The position numbers were made by a program, and so were the translations under genes. A stretch of DNA of 12,430 bases from Enteractinococcus helveticum (GTDB taxonomy: Bacteria; Actinomycetota; Actinomycetes; Actinomycetales; Micrococcaceae): positions 1-12,430 of the forward strand of contig NZ_DYXC01000103.1 in the NCBI RefSeq assembly GCF_020742345.1, given 5' to 3'. Shown in pieces: positions 1 to 7,275 of this stretch (positions are counted from its first letter, which is position 1; each line of letters opens with the position of its first letter). The notes beneath the pieces are model-generated. The model was not told where the DNA came from. It made no database searches and was given only the letters and a program-made list of their open reading frames with translations.

Positions 1-396
1 CATTAACTGCGGAGTCAATAATCGCAATTGCGTTGCCCACGCGGTTGACGATGCCCGCAACACCAGCTTGGCGTTTTCAAAACTTTCGACCTTGGCGTTC
101 TGCGCAATCTGCTCACCCACAACAGACGACCAGTCCGCTAGCACCGAGCCCACCGCAACCGGTTCTTTCCACCCGCGCTGGGCAATGAACTTGGAAAACA
201 CGTCCCCCAGCGGCTGTGGGCCGGCTGTCTGCACCGGTTGGTTATACTCAGTGCGCTTTTTCTTCCGACGTCGGTGGTGCTGACCGGCCATCCCCGGGCG
301 AAATCCAGCCTCGGCAGCCGCCTGCCGCACCCGCTGCAGCGCCGCAGCTGCCGCATCAATCTGGTCCTGTACTTCTTCGTGTTCCGGGTCAGTCAT
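1..396 (-). CDS. dciA: DciA-like DUF721 protein, helicase-associated (partial)
   Basis: The first 132 codons of a DUF721 protein, read leftward off the edge of the window. After a charged N-terminal region (basic run RRRKKKR at residues 42-48) comes the DUF721 core: PQPLGDVFSKFIAQRGW (about 60-76), a VLADWSSVVG segment (85-94) and the STAWATQLRLL motif (117-127). Family members in Actinobacteria lie directly after recF. DciA proteins are known to interact with and help load the replicative helicase DnaB in bacteria that lack DnaC; that role is carried over from the family. The ATG at 394-396 overlaps the recF stop (389-391) by 8 bases and has GAGGG about 6 bases upstream, so translation is probably coupled to recF. 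The C-terminal end is outside the window. Confidence 0.9.
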   Translation of the reverse strand, partial: MTDPEHEEVQDQIDAAAAALQRVRQAAAEAGFRPGMAGQHHRRRKKKRTEYNQPVQTAGPQPLGDVFSKFIAQRGWKEPVAVGSVLADWSSVVGEQIAQNAKVESFENAKLVLRASSTAWATQLRLLTPQLM

Positions 397-1636
397 GCTC
401 GCCCTCATCAAGGAAGCGTGATCCTTCGGCGTCTTCGAACTGGTTGGCTTCCAGCAGTTTCAGCGTTTCAAGATCCGTCAGGTGTTCCCCCGGCGAGGAA
501 ATGCCGTCGCGCATTTGCACGGGTATGTGGGTTGCGTGGAGGCCTTCTGGAATATCGGCGGTCACCGCCGCGGTGATGATCAGTTGTTCGGCGTCGCGGG
601 TCATGTCCACTAACCGGCTGCGTCGGGCAGCGTCTAGTTCGGCAAAGACGTCGTCGAGAATCAGCACCGGTTTACCCCGTGGGTCCGGATCGTCTTCGAC
701 TAATACCCGATAGGCGGCCAGCCGTAGGGCCAGTGCGAGCGACCAGGTTTCGCCGTGCGAGGCAAAGCCCTTGGCCAGCGCGGGACCTAATGTGATAACC
801 AGATCATCACGATGGGGGCCGACCAGTGTGACGCCGCGGTCGCGTTCCGAGCGGTAGGAGTTTTCTAATTCGTCCAAGATCGCTTGATAGAGCTGGGATT
901 CATCGGGCACTTCGGCGTGCTGCCCGGTGGCCAGTTGCACGGTGGACTGGTAGGCAAATCCGGCGGGCTTATTGCCATTGGAAAGTTCCGCATAGGCCTT
1001 TGACGTCGGTGCGGCGAGCAGGCGCAGGGCGTGCAATCGACCGTTAATGAGCCGGGCGGCAGCACGTGAGAGATGCTCATTCCACACGGCTAAAGTGGTT
1101 TCGTGTTCCTCGGTCCAGGTTCCGGAGTTGCGCCCGGATTTTAATAATGCGTTGCGTTGGCGTAAGACTCGATCAAAGTCGCGTCGGGCATCACCCAGTG
1201 CTGGACGCATCTGGACGATGAGGTCATCCATGAAGCGGCGTCGAATATCGGGTTGGCCTACGACCAGTTCGATGTCTTCAGGGGCAAAGAGTACGGCTTT
1301 GAAAATGCCGTAGGCTTGGCGTGCCGGTTGGGGTGCACCGCGGTTGATGGCCACCCGGTTGGATTTACCGGGGTTGATCTCGTATTCAATAGAGATAGCT
1401 TGTTCACCGCGGTGGATGCGTCCGCGAGTTAGTGCCTGGGTTGCTCCGATGCGTACCAGGGGGTGGTCATTGGAGACGCGATGTGAGTGCTGAACCGCAA
1501 GATAGTTGATGGCCTCAGCGATATTGGTTTTCCCGACCCCGTTGGCACCAATCAGGATATTGGGGCCGGGTTTGAACTCAAGCTCGGCCTGTTCGTATGA
1601 ACGATAGTTGGTCAGCGACAGATGGGAAAGGTACAC
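389..1636 (-). CDS. recF: DNA replication and repair protein RecF
   Basis: An SMC/Rad50-like ABC ATPase that helps load RecA at single-stranded gaps and supports stalled forks. The 415-residue protein shows Walker A GANGVGKT at about residues 30-37, the signature segment SHGETWSLALALRLA in the C-terminal third, and Walker B VLILDDVFAELD at about 324-335. Length is normal for the family. The chosen start is GTG at 1634-1636, giving the family-typical beginning (M)YLSHLSLTNYRSY. It lies one base after the dnaN stop, which suggests translational coupling, as no clear Shine-Dalgarno sequence precedes it. The ATG at 1699 would add 21 residues that overlap dnaN and resemble nothing in RecF, so it is rejected. 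The C-terminus is acidic and overlaps the start of dciA. Confidence 0.97.
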   Translation of the reverse strand: MYLSHLSLTNYRSYEQAELEFKPGPNILIGANGVGKTNIAEAINYLAVQHSHRVSNDHPLVRIGATQALTRGRIHRGEQAISIEYEINPGKSNRVAINRGAPQPARQAYGIFKAVLFAPEDIELVVGQPDIRRRFMDDLIVQMRPALGDARRDFDRVLRQRNALLKSGRNSGTWTEEHETTLAVWNEHLSRAAARLINGRLHALRLLAAPTSKAYAELSNGNKPAGFAYQSTVQLATGQHAEVPDESQLYQAILDELENSYRSERDRGVTLVGPHRDDLVITLGPALAKGFASHGETWSLALALRLAAYRVLVEDDPDPRGKPVLILDDVFAELDAARRSRLVDMTRDAEQLIITAAVTADIPEGLHATHIPVQMRDGISSPGEHLTDLETLKLLEANQFEDAEGSRFLDEGEHD

Positions 1637-1637
1637 G

Positions 1638-2768
1638 TTAGTTTGGAATGCGGATCGGCATGACCAAGTACCGGTAGTCCTCATTCTGCGGGCCTTCAAG
1701 TTCTTTTTTACCCGTCAGCAGGGCCGGTTTTGGTGCGCTGGTGAATGCGAAACGAGTGTAGGCACCACCAATGACATTTAGTCCGTCCGAAAGGTAAGAG
1801 GGGTTGAAAGCGACGGTAATGTCTTCGCCGTCTAACTGGACCGGCACGGATTCCGTTGCCGAGGCATCGTCGCCTTGGCCTGCTGATAGTGAGACTTCAC
1901 CGTCGGTAAAGGACATCAGCAAAGAAGTGTTGCGCTCTGCAACCAAGGCGACACGTTTGACTGCTTCAACGAGCTGCGCGGTGTCAACGGTTGCATAAAT
2001 ATTTGATTCATTCGGGAAGAGGGAACGAATTTTTGGATAATCACCATCAACCAGCAAGCTGGTGGTGCGGCGGCCGCCTGAGGAGAAACCGACGAGTTCT
2101 GCAGAATCTTCCTCGGCAGACAGCCGGAATTCGATTTCGCCACCGCCACCTAGTGAACGGGCAACTTCTGTCAGGGTACGGGCCTTGACTAGTACCGAAG
2201 TAGAAATCGATGGATCATGTGGCGTCCAGGTGATTTCTTTCATGGCCAGACGATAGCGGTCAGTAGCTAAGAAGGTGATGGTGTCACCTTCGATTTCAAT
2301 TTTGACGGCGGTCAAAATTGGCAGAGTGTCATCTTTGGAAGCTGCAGCAGTGACCTGTGAGACGGCTTCAGCAAATACTGAACCGTTAATCGTGCCGGCA
2401 ACTTCTGGCATGGCCGGAAGGGCAGGATATTCCTCAACTGGCATGGTCGCCAAGGTAAAAGTGGAATTCTGACAGGTCACAATGACCCGAGATTCAGCCA
2501 ATTCGATTGTTACTGGAGCATTCGGTAACGATTTGACGATATCGCTGAGCATGCGGCCTTCAACAAGGATCTGGCCTTCGGTTTCAATGTGGGCTTCAAC
2601 GTCGAGTTGCGCTGAGGTTTCGTAGTCGAAACTTGCGATTGAGACGAGATTGTCTTCAGCAGTAATGAGTAGACCACGTAGCACTGGAACGGGTGGTCGA
2701 GGTGACAGAGAACGTGCGGTCCAAGTGACAGCGTCAGTTAGAACATCCCGTCCGATTGTGAACTTCAC
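1638..2768 (-). CDS. dnaN: DNA polymerase III beta subunit (sliding clamp)
   Basis: The ring-forming processivity clamp that tethers DNA polymerase III and many repair factors to DNA. The 376-residue protein starts with (M)KFTIGRDVLTDAVTWTARSL followed by PRPPVPVLRGLL, the usual actinobacterial beta-clamp N-terminus. It ends in YLVMPIRIPN, matching the conserved C-terminal MPxRxP segment that binds client proteins. Three clamp domains of about 125 residues each fit the length. The GTG start at 2766-2768 is preferred because GGAAGG lies about 10 bases upstream and the family homology begins here. A TTG at 2819 in the same frame would add 17 residues unlike the family. The gene sits between oriC and recF, as expected. 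Confidence 0.97.
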   Translation of the reverse strand: MKFTIGRDVLTDAVTWTARSLSPRPPVPVLRGLLITAEDNLVSIASFDYETSAQLDVEAHIETEGQILVEGRMLSDIVKSLPNAPVTIELAESRVIVTCQNSTFTLATMPVEEYPALPAMPEVAGTINGSVFAEAVSQVTAAASKDDTLPILTAVKIEIEGDTITFLATDRYRLAMKEITWTPHDPSISTSVLVKARTLTEVARSLGGGGEIEFRLSAEEDSAELVGFSSGGRRTTSLLVDGDYPKIRSLFPNESNIYATVDTAQLVEAVKRVALVAERNTSLLMSFTDGEVSLSAGQGDDASATESVPVQLDGEDITVAFNPSYLSDGLNVIGGAYTRFAFTSAPKPALLTGKKELEGPQNEDYRYLVMPIRIPN

Positions 2769-2835
2769 GAAGAGTCTGCCTTCCCTTTGAGTGTTTGCGA
2801 CACAGTTTGCTGATGACAATACGTTGGCACCTGAA

Positions 2836-2841
2836 TTTATA
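2836..2841 (-). promoter_or_regulatory. Candidate -10 box for dnaN
   Basis: The minus strand reads CTATAAAT here, with a TATAAA hexamer 67 bases upstream of the dnaN GTG. The same 8-mer lies 63 bases upstream of the dnaA ATG. No convincing -35 hexamer is seen at 16-18 bases. The shared octamer at a shared distance is the main support. Confidence 0.35.
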
Positions 2842-3188
2842 GAGGTGCGGTAGTTAGCTTAGCGCGGTTTGAGGATGGGTGCGACATAAGTGGAGTCATT
2901 GGGGGTATTTCGGGAAAAGTGAAAAACCTCTATTTCGTAAAATCTTCAGCTCATCGTTATTTAAAGGTGTTTAAAGGAATAGTGGTGTTAGTAGGTGGTG
3001 TGGATACTGTGGAAAACCTTGTGCATCCGCACCCCTATAACGTTTTCGCTGTGGACGACTCAGTGCACGGTTCTCGATTTGCGTGTGGGCAACTTGTGCA
3101 CGACCCAATGTCTTACATCGTTGTAATTCCACCGATTAATAGAGTTATCCGCAACCCTAATCCACTTATCCCTTAAGAATCCACAGGT

Positions 3189-3197
3189 TTATCCACA
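3189..3197 (+). promoter_or_regulatory. Perfect DnaA box TTATCCACA
   Basis: Exact match to the bacterial DnaA-box consensus in oriC. It is followed one base later by an inverted near-match at 3199-3207, so the two form a divergent pair. Confidence 0.92.
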
Positions 3198-3223
3198 AGG
3201 TGGATAATGGAGTTAAACCTTCG

Positions 3224-3232
3224 TGTGGATAA
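3224..3232 (-). promoter_or_regulatory. Perfect DnaA box (TGTGGATAA on plus)
   Basis: Exact match to TTATCCACA on the minus strand. It leads a run of three same-oriented boxes (3224, 3236, 3246) at 10-12-base spacing. Confidence 0.92.
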
Positions 3233-3361
3233 GTCTGTGGATACCTGTGGATTATCGTGGAGTGCGATTGAGGAAAAATCGTTACTTGAGCACGTAGTAG
3301 CCGAATAGGGGTACTAGGGGTATGTGGATTAGCTTTCAACCTTAACTTGAAGGCAACCAGG

Positions 3362-3400
3362 TTTAACCGCGGGTTAAATTTTTATTTTTTTATCCAACAA
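3362..3400. other. Palindrome plus AT-rich tract, candidate DNA unwinding element
   Basis: A 7-base perfect inverted repeat TTTAACC/GGTTAAA with a GCG centre (3362-3378) runs into an almost pure A/T tract (3375-3393), just beyond the dnaA stop. On the plus strand it resembles a hairpin plus T-run, but there is no plus-strand gene to its left. In the dnaA direction the order is wrong for an intrinsic terminator. A duplex-unwinding element next to the DnaA boxes is a reasonable reading. Confidence 0.4.
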
Positions 3401-3416
3401 CAAATGCGTAATATTT

Positions 3417-4937
3417 TTAGATATTTCTTGCCCGCTGCTTAATTTTGTTGGTCAGCTCGGTGACTTGGTTGTAAATCGCATGTCGTTCGCTCATCAGATC
3501 CCGGATTTTCCGGTCAGCGTGCATCACTGTGGTGTGATCGCGTCCACCGAACTCGGCACCAATACGCGGTAACGACATCTCTGTGAGTTCGCGCAACAGA
3601 TACATTGCGATTTGGCGCGCAGTGACTAGCGTGCGGGTCCGAGACTTCGATTGCAGATCAGCTATAGAGAAACCGAAATAGTTTGCGGTCTCATCCAGAA
3701 TCAGATCCGAGGTAATTTCTTGAGCATCGTCGTCGGTAATCAGGTCCTTGAGTATGTATTGGGCCTGGTCAAGGTTAATAGGCTCATTATTCAGTGAAGC
3801 ATAGGCGGTTACTCGGGTCAGGGCACCTTCGAGCTCGCGAATATTGGTGTCGATGCGCGAGGCAATGTATTCCAATGCATCTGCGGGAACTGAGATTCCT
3901 TCTGCATCGGCTTTTTTCGCCAGAATTGCGATGCGCGTTTCTAGATCAGGCGGCTGAATGTCGGTGGTCAGACCCCATTCGAAGCGAGAACGGAGACGTT
4001 CTTCAAACCCGGACAGCTGCTTCGGTGGTAAATCCGATGTAATGACGACTTGCTTGTTGTTGTTGTACAGCGCGTTGAAAGTATGGAAAAACTCTTCAAC
4101 AGTGGCTTCTTTATTAGCCATGAACTGGATGTCATCAATCAACAGAATATCGACGTTGCGATAGATCTGCTTAAAGGATGCACCCTCATCGTGACGAATC
4201 GAGTTAATGAAGTCATTGGTGAACTCTTCAGAGTTGACGTAGCGCACGCGCAGACCTGGGAAGAGCTCTTGGGCGTAATGCCCGATCGCGTGCAATAAGT
4301 GAGTTTTGCCCAGCCCGGATTCTCCATAAATAAAGAGCGGGTTGTAGGACTTAGCCGGAGATTCGGCCACGGCATACGCTGCGGCATGTGCGAATCGGTT
4401 GGAGGAGCCGGTAATGAAGTTGTCAAAATGATAGTGCTCATTGAGACGCGATCGTTCGCCTGAACTTGGTGAAATATTTTGCTGCAGTCCACCATTGGGC
4501 GCGGCAGCTGGATTAGTTCTTGAGGAAAATAGCTCATCCAGAAGGGGTTCTTCGGACTGTGATTTCTCAATCCGACCCTGAGCGGCATCGGAGATATTCA
4601 CAACATTGTCCACAGGGTCGTGGCTGGTTGTGGATTGCGGTGGAGAAGTTGGAATCTCTGGCGTGGATGCGTGCATATTTGTATCGATGGAATACGCACA
4701 GTTGATGTCGGTGCCAAAGACTTTCGTAAGTGCTTGGGCGAGATTGTCTTGCAGCTGGGTTTCCAGGATGTCCCGCGTCATCTCATTTGGGACGGCCAAC
4801 AGCAGGGTATTTGCAATGAGCCCTTGTGGTCGAGCAAGATCTAAAAAGCCCATTTGACTTGGGCCGATGTCGCCAGAAGCGCGTACAGTATCAACAACTC
4901 GTTTCCATGAGTTGATGATCGATTCACTGACACTCAT
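3417..4937 (-). CDS. dnaA: Chromosomal replication initiator protein DnaA
   Basis: The initiator that binds DnaA boxes, melts oriC and recruits the helicase. The 506 residues fit the four-domain plan. Domain I (about 1-90) begins SESIINSWKRVVDTV and carries the self-assembly and helicase-interaction fold. Domain II is a low-complexity linker (about 90-165). The domain III AAA+ ATPase has Walker A GESGLGKT at 205-212, Walker B LLIDDI at 265-270 and the arginine-rich FEERLRSRFEWGL stretch at 311-323. Domain IV is the DNA-binding helix-turn-helix with the DnaA signature GGRDHTTVMHA at 464-474. The ATG at 4935-4937 has GAGGTGGAG upstream, a good ribosome-binding site. DnaA boxes on both sides of the gene (oriC, and 5111-5130) suggest autoregulation, which is inferred. 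Confidence 0.98.
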   Translation of the reverse strand: MSVSESIINSWKRVVDTVRASGDIGPSQMGFLDLARPQGLIANTLLLAVPNEMTRDILETQLQDNLAQALTKVFGTDINCAYSIDTNMHASTPEIPTSPPQSTTSHDPVDNVVNISDAAQGRIEKSQSEEPLLDELFSSRTNPAAAPNGGLQQNISPSSGERSRLNEHYHFDNFITGSSNRFAHAAAYAVAESPAKSYNPLFIYGESGLGKTHLLHAIGHYAQELFPGLRVRYVNSEEFTNDFINSIRHDEGASFKQIYRNVDILLIDDIQFMANKEATVEEFFHTFNALYNNNKQVVITSDLPPKQLSGFEERLRSRFEWGLTTDIQPPDLETRIAILAKKADAEGISVPADALEYIASRIDTNIRELEGALTRVTAYASLNNEPINLDQAQYILKDLITDDDAQEITSDLILDETANYFGFSIADLQSKSRTRTLVTARQIAMYLLRELTEMSLPRIGAEFGGRDHTTVMHADRKIRDLMSERHAIYNQVTELTNKIKQRARNI

Positions 4938-5000
4938 CTTTAAAACTCCACCTCATCGGTCCCGCACTGATTCTGAGTTCCTCTCGTCATCACCGCACTA

Positions 5001-5006
5001 TTTATA
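5001..5006 (-). promoter_or_regulatory. Candidate -10 box for dnaA
   Basis: The minus strand reads CTATAAAT, giving TATAAA 63 bases upstream of the dnaA ATG. The octamer and its distance resemble those before dnaN. The -35 position is weak, so this is tentative. Confidence 0.35.
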
Positions 5007-5110
5007 GGTCGCCCACTGGCTACACACTTCGGACTGCTTCCGCGAATTGGCGCAGTTCCCAAAAAGAGCCATCCCCAACCCTAGCCTTAATTTCCACAGG
5101 CAGAAGGTGG

Positions 5111-5119
5111 TTATGCACA
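5111..5119 (+). promoter_or_regulatory. DnaA box TTATGCACA upstream of dnaA
   Basis: Exact match to TTATNCACA in the dnaA-rpmH intergenic region, 173 bases before the dnaA ATG. It lies two bases before a second box. It may serve DnaA autoregulation or form a second sub-origin. Confidence 0.8.
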
Positions 5120-5121
5120 GC

Positions 5122-5130
5122 TTATACACA
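5122..5130 (+). promoter_or_regulatory. DnaA box TTATACACA upstream of dnaA
   Basis: Exact match to TTATNCACA in tandem with the box at 5111, 11 bases start to start and on the same face of the helix. The pair is the only clear DnaA-box group in 4938-5355. Confidence 0.8.
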
Positions 5131-5166
5131 GTAAGTGTATTCGGGTAATCGATTGCAATGGCTGAT

Positions 5167-5195
5167 TTGACCAAAGCGGCTGCTGTTCTTAGACT
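5167..5195 (+). promoter_or_regulatory. Candidate promoter of the rpmH operon
   Basis: TTGACC (5167-5172) and TAGACT (5190-5195) are separated by 17 bases, the ideal spacing for a primary-sigma promoter. The -35 matches five of six consensus bases. The -10 matches four, including the key second A and last T. A start near 5202 would give a leader of about 150 bases before rpmH. Confidence 0.6.
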
Positions 5196-5290
5196 TGTTG
5201 AGTCTTACCCGGGGCGAAGCGTGCCCTTTTTGTGGTTGCGACCGGGTAGACATGAACAGATAATGAACGAATATCGCCGAAGGTTTTGGG

Positions 5291-5335
5291 CAAACGCAGT
5301 TTGAAACGTACTTCCCAAGCACGCTTCTGCGTTTG
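5291..5335 (+). repeat. Stem-loop in the rpmH leader
   Basis: A perfect 9-base inverted repeat, CAAACGCAG (5291-5299) and CTGCGTTTG (5327-5335), with a 27-base loop, ends 20 bases before the rpmH GTG. In the mRNA leader it would form a stem just ahead of the ribosome-binding region. No T-run follows, so it is not a classic terminator. A regulatory function is not shown. Confidence 0.45.
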
Positions 5336-5355
5336 AATGAGTGTGGAGAATAACA

Positions 5356-5493
5356 GTGACTAAGCGGACTTTTCAGCCGAATAACCGCCGCCGTGCCCGT
5401 AAGCATGGTTTCCGTTCCCGTATGCGCACCCGCGCTGGTCGTGCAGTTCTTTCAGCACGCCGCTCCAAGGGCCGCGCACGTCTGAGCGCCTAA
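5356..5493 (+). CDS. rpmH: 50S ribosomal protein L34
   Basis: A 45-residue, extremely basic protein: MTKRTFQPNNRRRARKHGFR, then SRMRTRAGRAVLSARRSKGRARLSA. This is the full L34 pattern (KRTFQPN, KHGFRxRMxTxxGRxVLxxRRxKGRxxLSA). It binds 23S rRNA in the large subunit. The GTG start has GGAG (5345-5348) upstream with 7-base spacing and is the only start giving the conserved MTKRTFQPN beginning. It is the first gene of the rightward operon, 36 bases before rnpA. It is easily missed because it is short. Confidence 0.98.
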   Translation: MTKRTFQPNNRRRARKHGFRSRMRTRAGRAVLSARRSKGRARLSA

Positions 5494-5529
5494 AGAAGCT
5501 CGGTGCCGGTGGCCCAGGAGCATGATTGA

Positions 5530-5907
5530 GTGCTACCGCAACACCAGCGAATACGCACTGCAGCACAATTTTCTGATACACAACGTTCCGGTTCCCGTTT
5601 CGGCAATCGGAACGTTGTCGTATCTGCAAATATTCGAACCGATGCAGCACAAGCCCCACGTGCGGGCTTCATTGTTTCTAAAGCTGTAGGCAACGCAGTG
5701 ACTCGAAACAGAGTCAAGCGCCGTTTGCGTGCCATTGTCGCCGAAGTCTTTGATCGCGACCTTGGGGTAGATCTTTCCGAGAATTCCATTGATCTGGTAG
5801 TCAGAGCTTTACCAGCTTCGGCTCATCTGGATTTCGAAGACCTGCGGGAGTCGACCCTTCACGCGGTTCACGGGGCACTCAGAAAGTTTAAGCATCGTGG
5901 TCAGTAA
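5530..5907 (+). CDS. rnpA: Ribonuclease P protein component
   Basis: The small basic protein that assists the RNase P RNA in removing 5' leaders from tRNA precursors. The 125 residues start LPQHQRIRTAAQF, an N-terminus typical of RnpA. The RNA-binding RNR motif is seen as AVGNAVTRNRVKRRLR at about residues 52-67, followed by a DLVVRALPAS strand (88-97). The GTG start at 5530 has AGGAG (5516-5520) nine bases upstream. An ATG at 5522 is in another frame. The rpmH-rnpA pair is near-universal. The stop overlaps the start of yidD. Confidence 0.97.
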   Translation: MLPQHQRIRTAAQFSDTQRSGSRFGNRNVVVSANIRTDAAQAPRAGFIVSKAVGNAVTRNRVKRRLRAIVAEVFDRDLGVDLSENSIDLVVRALPASAHLDFEDLRESTLHAVHGALRKFKHRGQ

Positions 5908-6304
5908 CGATAAGCAGTCGCAATCCCCCATTGGAACACAACCTTCTCCGTTCATCGTCAAAGATGGTGCAAAGCAATGGGGATTCTTCCGTGCGCTGCC
6001 ATCCACCCTGGTCGCTTGGCTCCTGCGGGCTTATCGAAAGATCATTTCCCCTACCTATGGGGATGTCTGTAAGTTCTTTCCGACCTGTTCTGCCTACGGC
6101 CTAGAAGCGGTTTATACGCACGGTGCCATTAAGGGTAGCCTTATGGCAGGACTACGTGTGCTGCGATGTCATCCTTGGCAAGATGGTGGCATAGATCCGG
6201 TTTCCCCAGGAAGTCGGATCTGGCCGGATGGCAAGCAACCATTGATCATTGAACTGAATCACCCGGTGATTCCACCGGACGACGACGCCACCGAAGAGGA
6301 ATAA
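5897..6304 (+). CDS. yidD: Membrane protein insertion efficiency factor YidD
   Basis: A 135-residue member of the YidD (DUF37) family. The core LLRAYRKIISPTYGDVCKFFPTCSAYGLEAVYTHGAIKGSLMAGLRVLRCHPW spans about residues 42-94, including the conserved cysteines of CKFFPTCSAY and the terminal RCHPW. The core's N-terminal helix is amphipathic or membrane-facing. YidD is known to help the YidC insertase, and yidC follows here by 8 bases. The GTG start at 5897 overlaps the end of rnpA by 11 bases. The N-terminal 30 residues and the acidic tail (DDDATEEE) extend beyond the usual core, as is common in Actinobacteria. Confidence 0.95.
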   Translation: MVSNDKQSQSPIGTQPSPFIVKDGAKQWGFFRALPSTLVAWLLRAYRKIISPTYGDVCKFFPTCSAYGLEAVYTHGAIKGSLMAGLRVLRCHPWQDGGIDPVSPGSRIWPDGKQPLIIELNHPVIPPDDDATEEE

Positions 6305-6312
6305 ATAAGACT

Positions 6313-7275
6313 ATGGGATTTTTTGACACGATTCTTCTCCCCTTCACATGGGCGGTCTCGTGGGTACTGAGCATGTTCCACACGGTGCTCGGTGCTCTCG
6401 GCATGGACTCCGATTCCGGTTGGACTTGGACGTTAGCGCTTGTGCTGTTGGTCGTGCTTATCCGTACGTTGTTGATCCCGGTGTTTGTCAAACAAATCAA
6501 ATCGCAACGTGCCATGCAAGAGTTGCAGCCTGAGATTAAAAAGCTGCAAGAGAAATATAAAAATAAAAAAGATCAGCTCTCCCGTCAAGCAATGGCGATG
6601 GAGCAGCAACAACTTTTCAAAGACCGAGGGACCAGTCCGTTCGCAGCGTGTCTGCCCATGTTGGTCCAGATGCCTTTCTTCTTCGCGCTTTATCGCGTAT
6701 TGGTTTCAGCCTCTGGTGCTGCCCAAGATAATGAGTCGATTGGTGCACTGTCGGCAGATGAGGTCCACTCATTCTCCAACTCGACCTTTGCTGGCGCGCA
6801 GATGTCTGACATTTTGGGTGATCATGTTGGCGAAAACTTTGACCTCAACGTGGTTATTGTCGCCGTCATTCTCATCATCTTGATGGTGACATCCATGTTC
6901 TACATGCAGAAGTCCCTGATGGGTAAGAATATGTCCGAGGCCGCTCAGACCGGCCAGTTCGCTCAGACCCAAAAAATTATGCTCTATGCCCTGCCCGCAG
7001 TGTTTGCGATCGGTGGTTTTAACTTCCCAATTGGCGTGTTGATCTATTGGACGGCGACGAACTTCTGGGCTGTGGGACAACAGCTGTTTATTATCCGTCG
7101 CAACCCGACTCCTGGTTCGATTGCCGAACGTGAACTCAATGAACGACGTGCTGCCAAAGGCCTGCCTCCTGTCGGTAAAGCCGCCAAAGAAGCTGAAGAG
7201 CGTGCTGCCGCAAAACAGCAAAAACCCAAGGGCCAGCGCCAGCAACCTGTGAGAAAACCGAGGAAGAAACGATGA
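6313..7275 (+). CDS. yidC: Membrane protein insertase YidC/Oxa1
   Basis: A 320-residue polytopic inner-membrane insertase that folds and inserts proteins alone or with SecYEG. Hydrophobic segments lie at about residues 5-28, 38-59, 110-133, 178-196 and 222-260. The arginine of VVLIRTLLIPVF (R51) matches the conserved charged residue in the substrate groove. A cytoplasmic charged hairpin follows (about 60-105, EIKKLQEKYKNKKDQ). The C-terminal tail (about 277-320) is very rich in K and R, ending RKPRKKR, which suits ribosome binding. There is no large periplasmic P1 domain, as in other Gram-positive YidC proteins. The start ATG is 8 bases after yidD, with GAGGA in the yidD end. Its stop overlaps the jag start by four bases (ATGA). 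Confidence 0.97.
   Translation: MGFFDTILLPFTWAVSWVLSMFHTVLGALGMDSDSGWTWTLALVLLVVLIRTLLIPVFVKQIKSQRAMQELQPEIKKLQEKYKNKKDQLSRQAMAMEQQQLFKDRGTSPFAACLPMLVQMPFFFALYRVLVSASGAAQDNESIGALSADEVHSFSNSTFAGAQMSDILGDHVGENFDLNVVIVAVILIILMVTSMFYMQKSLMGKNMSEAAQTGQFAQTQKIMLYALPAVFAIGGFNFPIGVLIYWTATNFWAVGQQLFIIRRNPTPGSIAERELNERRAAKGLPPVGKAAKEAEERAAAKQQKPKGQRQQPVRKPRKKR

Larger units (their letters stand above)
2999..3331. promoter_or_regulatory. DnaA-box cluster with one-mismatch sites
   Basis: Matches to TTATCCACA with one mismatch: 2999-3007 (minus, GTATCCACA), 3145-3153 (plus, TTATCCGCA), 3199-3207 (minus, TTATCCACC), 3236-3244 (minus, GTATCCACA), 3246-3254 (minus, TAATCCACA) and 3323-3331 (minus, TAATCCACA). 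Two perfect sites are listed separately. Most point the same way (minus), and those at 3224, 3236 and 3246 are 10-12 bases apart, near one helical turn, which fits cooperative DnaA filament assembly. DnaA binding is inferred from the consensus. Confidence 0.85.
2769..3416. other. oriC: Chromosomal replication origin oriC (dnaA-dnaN intergenic region)
   Basis: A 648-base gene-free region between dnaA and dnaN. This is the standard place for oriC in Actinobacteria. It holds a dense set of DnaA boxes, mainly at 3145-3254, with outliers at 2999 and 3323. AT-rich stretches lie at about 2930-2985 (with TTTAAAGG at 2960-2967 and 2970-2977, ten bases apart) and at 3375-3400 (TTAAATTTTTATTTTTTTAT). 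Either could be the unwinding element, and the sequence alone does not decide. An 85-codon open frame at 2919-3176 crosses DnaA boxes and has no recognisable product, so it is not called. Confidence 0.93.

Noticed and set aside
216..713. 165-codon plus-strand frame opposite dciA and recF
   Set aside because: Serine- and arginine-rich shadow of well-supported genes on the other strand.
1637..1699. Upstream ATG extension of recF
   Set aside because: The extra 21 residues lie inside dnaN and are unlike RecF; the GTG at 1636 gives the family N-terminus.
2769..2819. TTG-initiated extension of dnaN
   Set aside because: The 17 extra residues are unlike the clamp family; GTG at 2768 has a ribosome-binding site and the right N-terminus.
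2919..3176. 85-codon plus-strand open frame in oriC
   Set aside because: It overlaps DnaA boxes and has no recognisable product; the region is best explained as oriC.
3362..3391. Hairpin plus T-run as an intrinsic terminator
   Set aside because: The orientation would stop plus-strand transcription, but no plus-strand gene precedes it; in the dnaA direction the T-run is on the wrong side.
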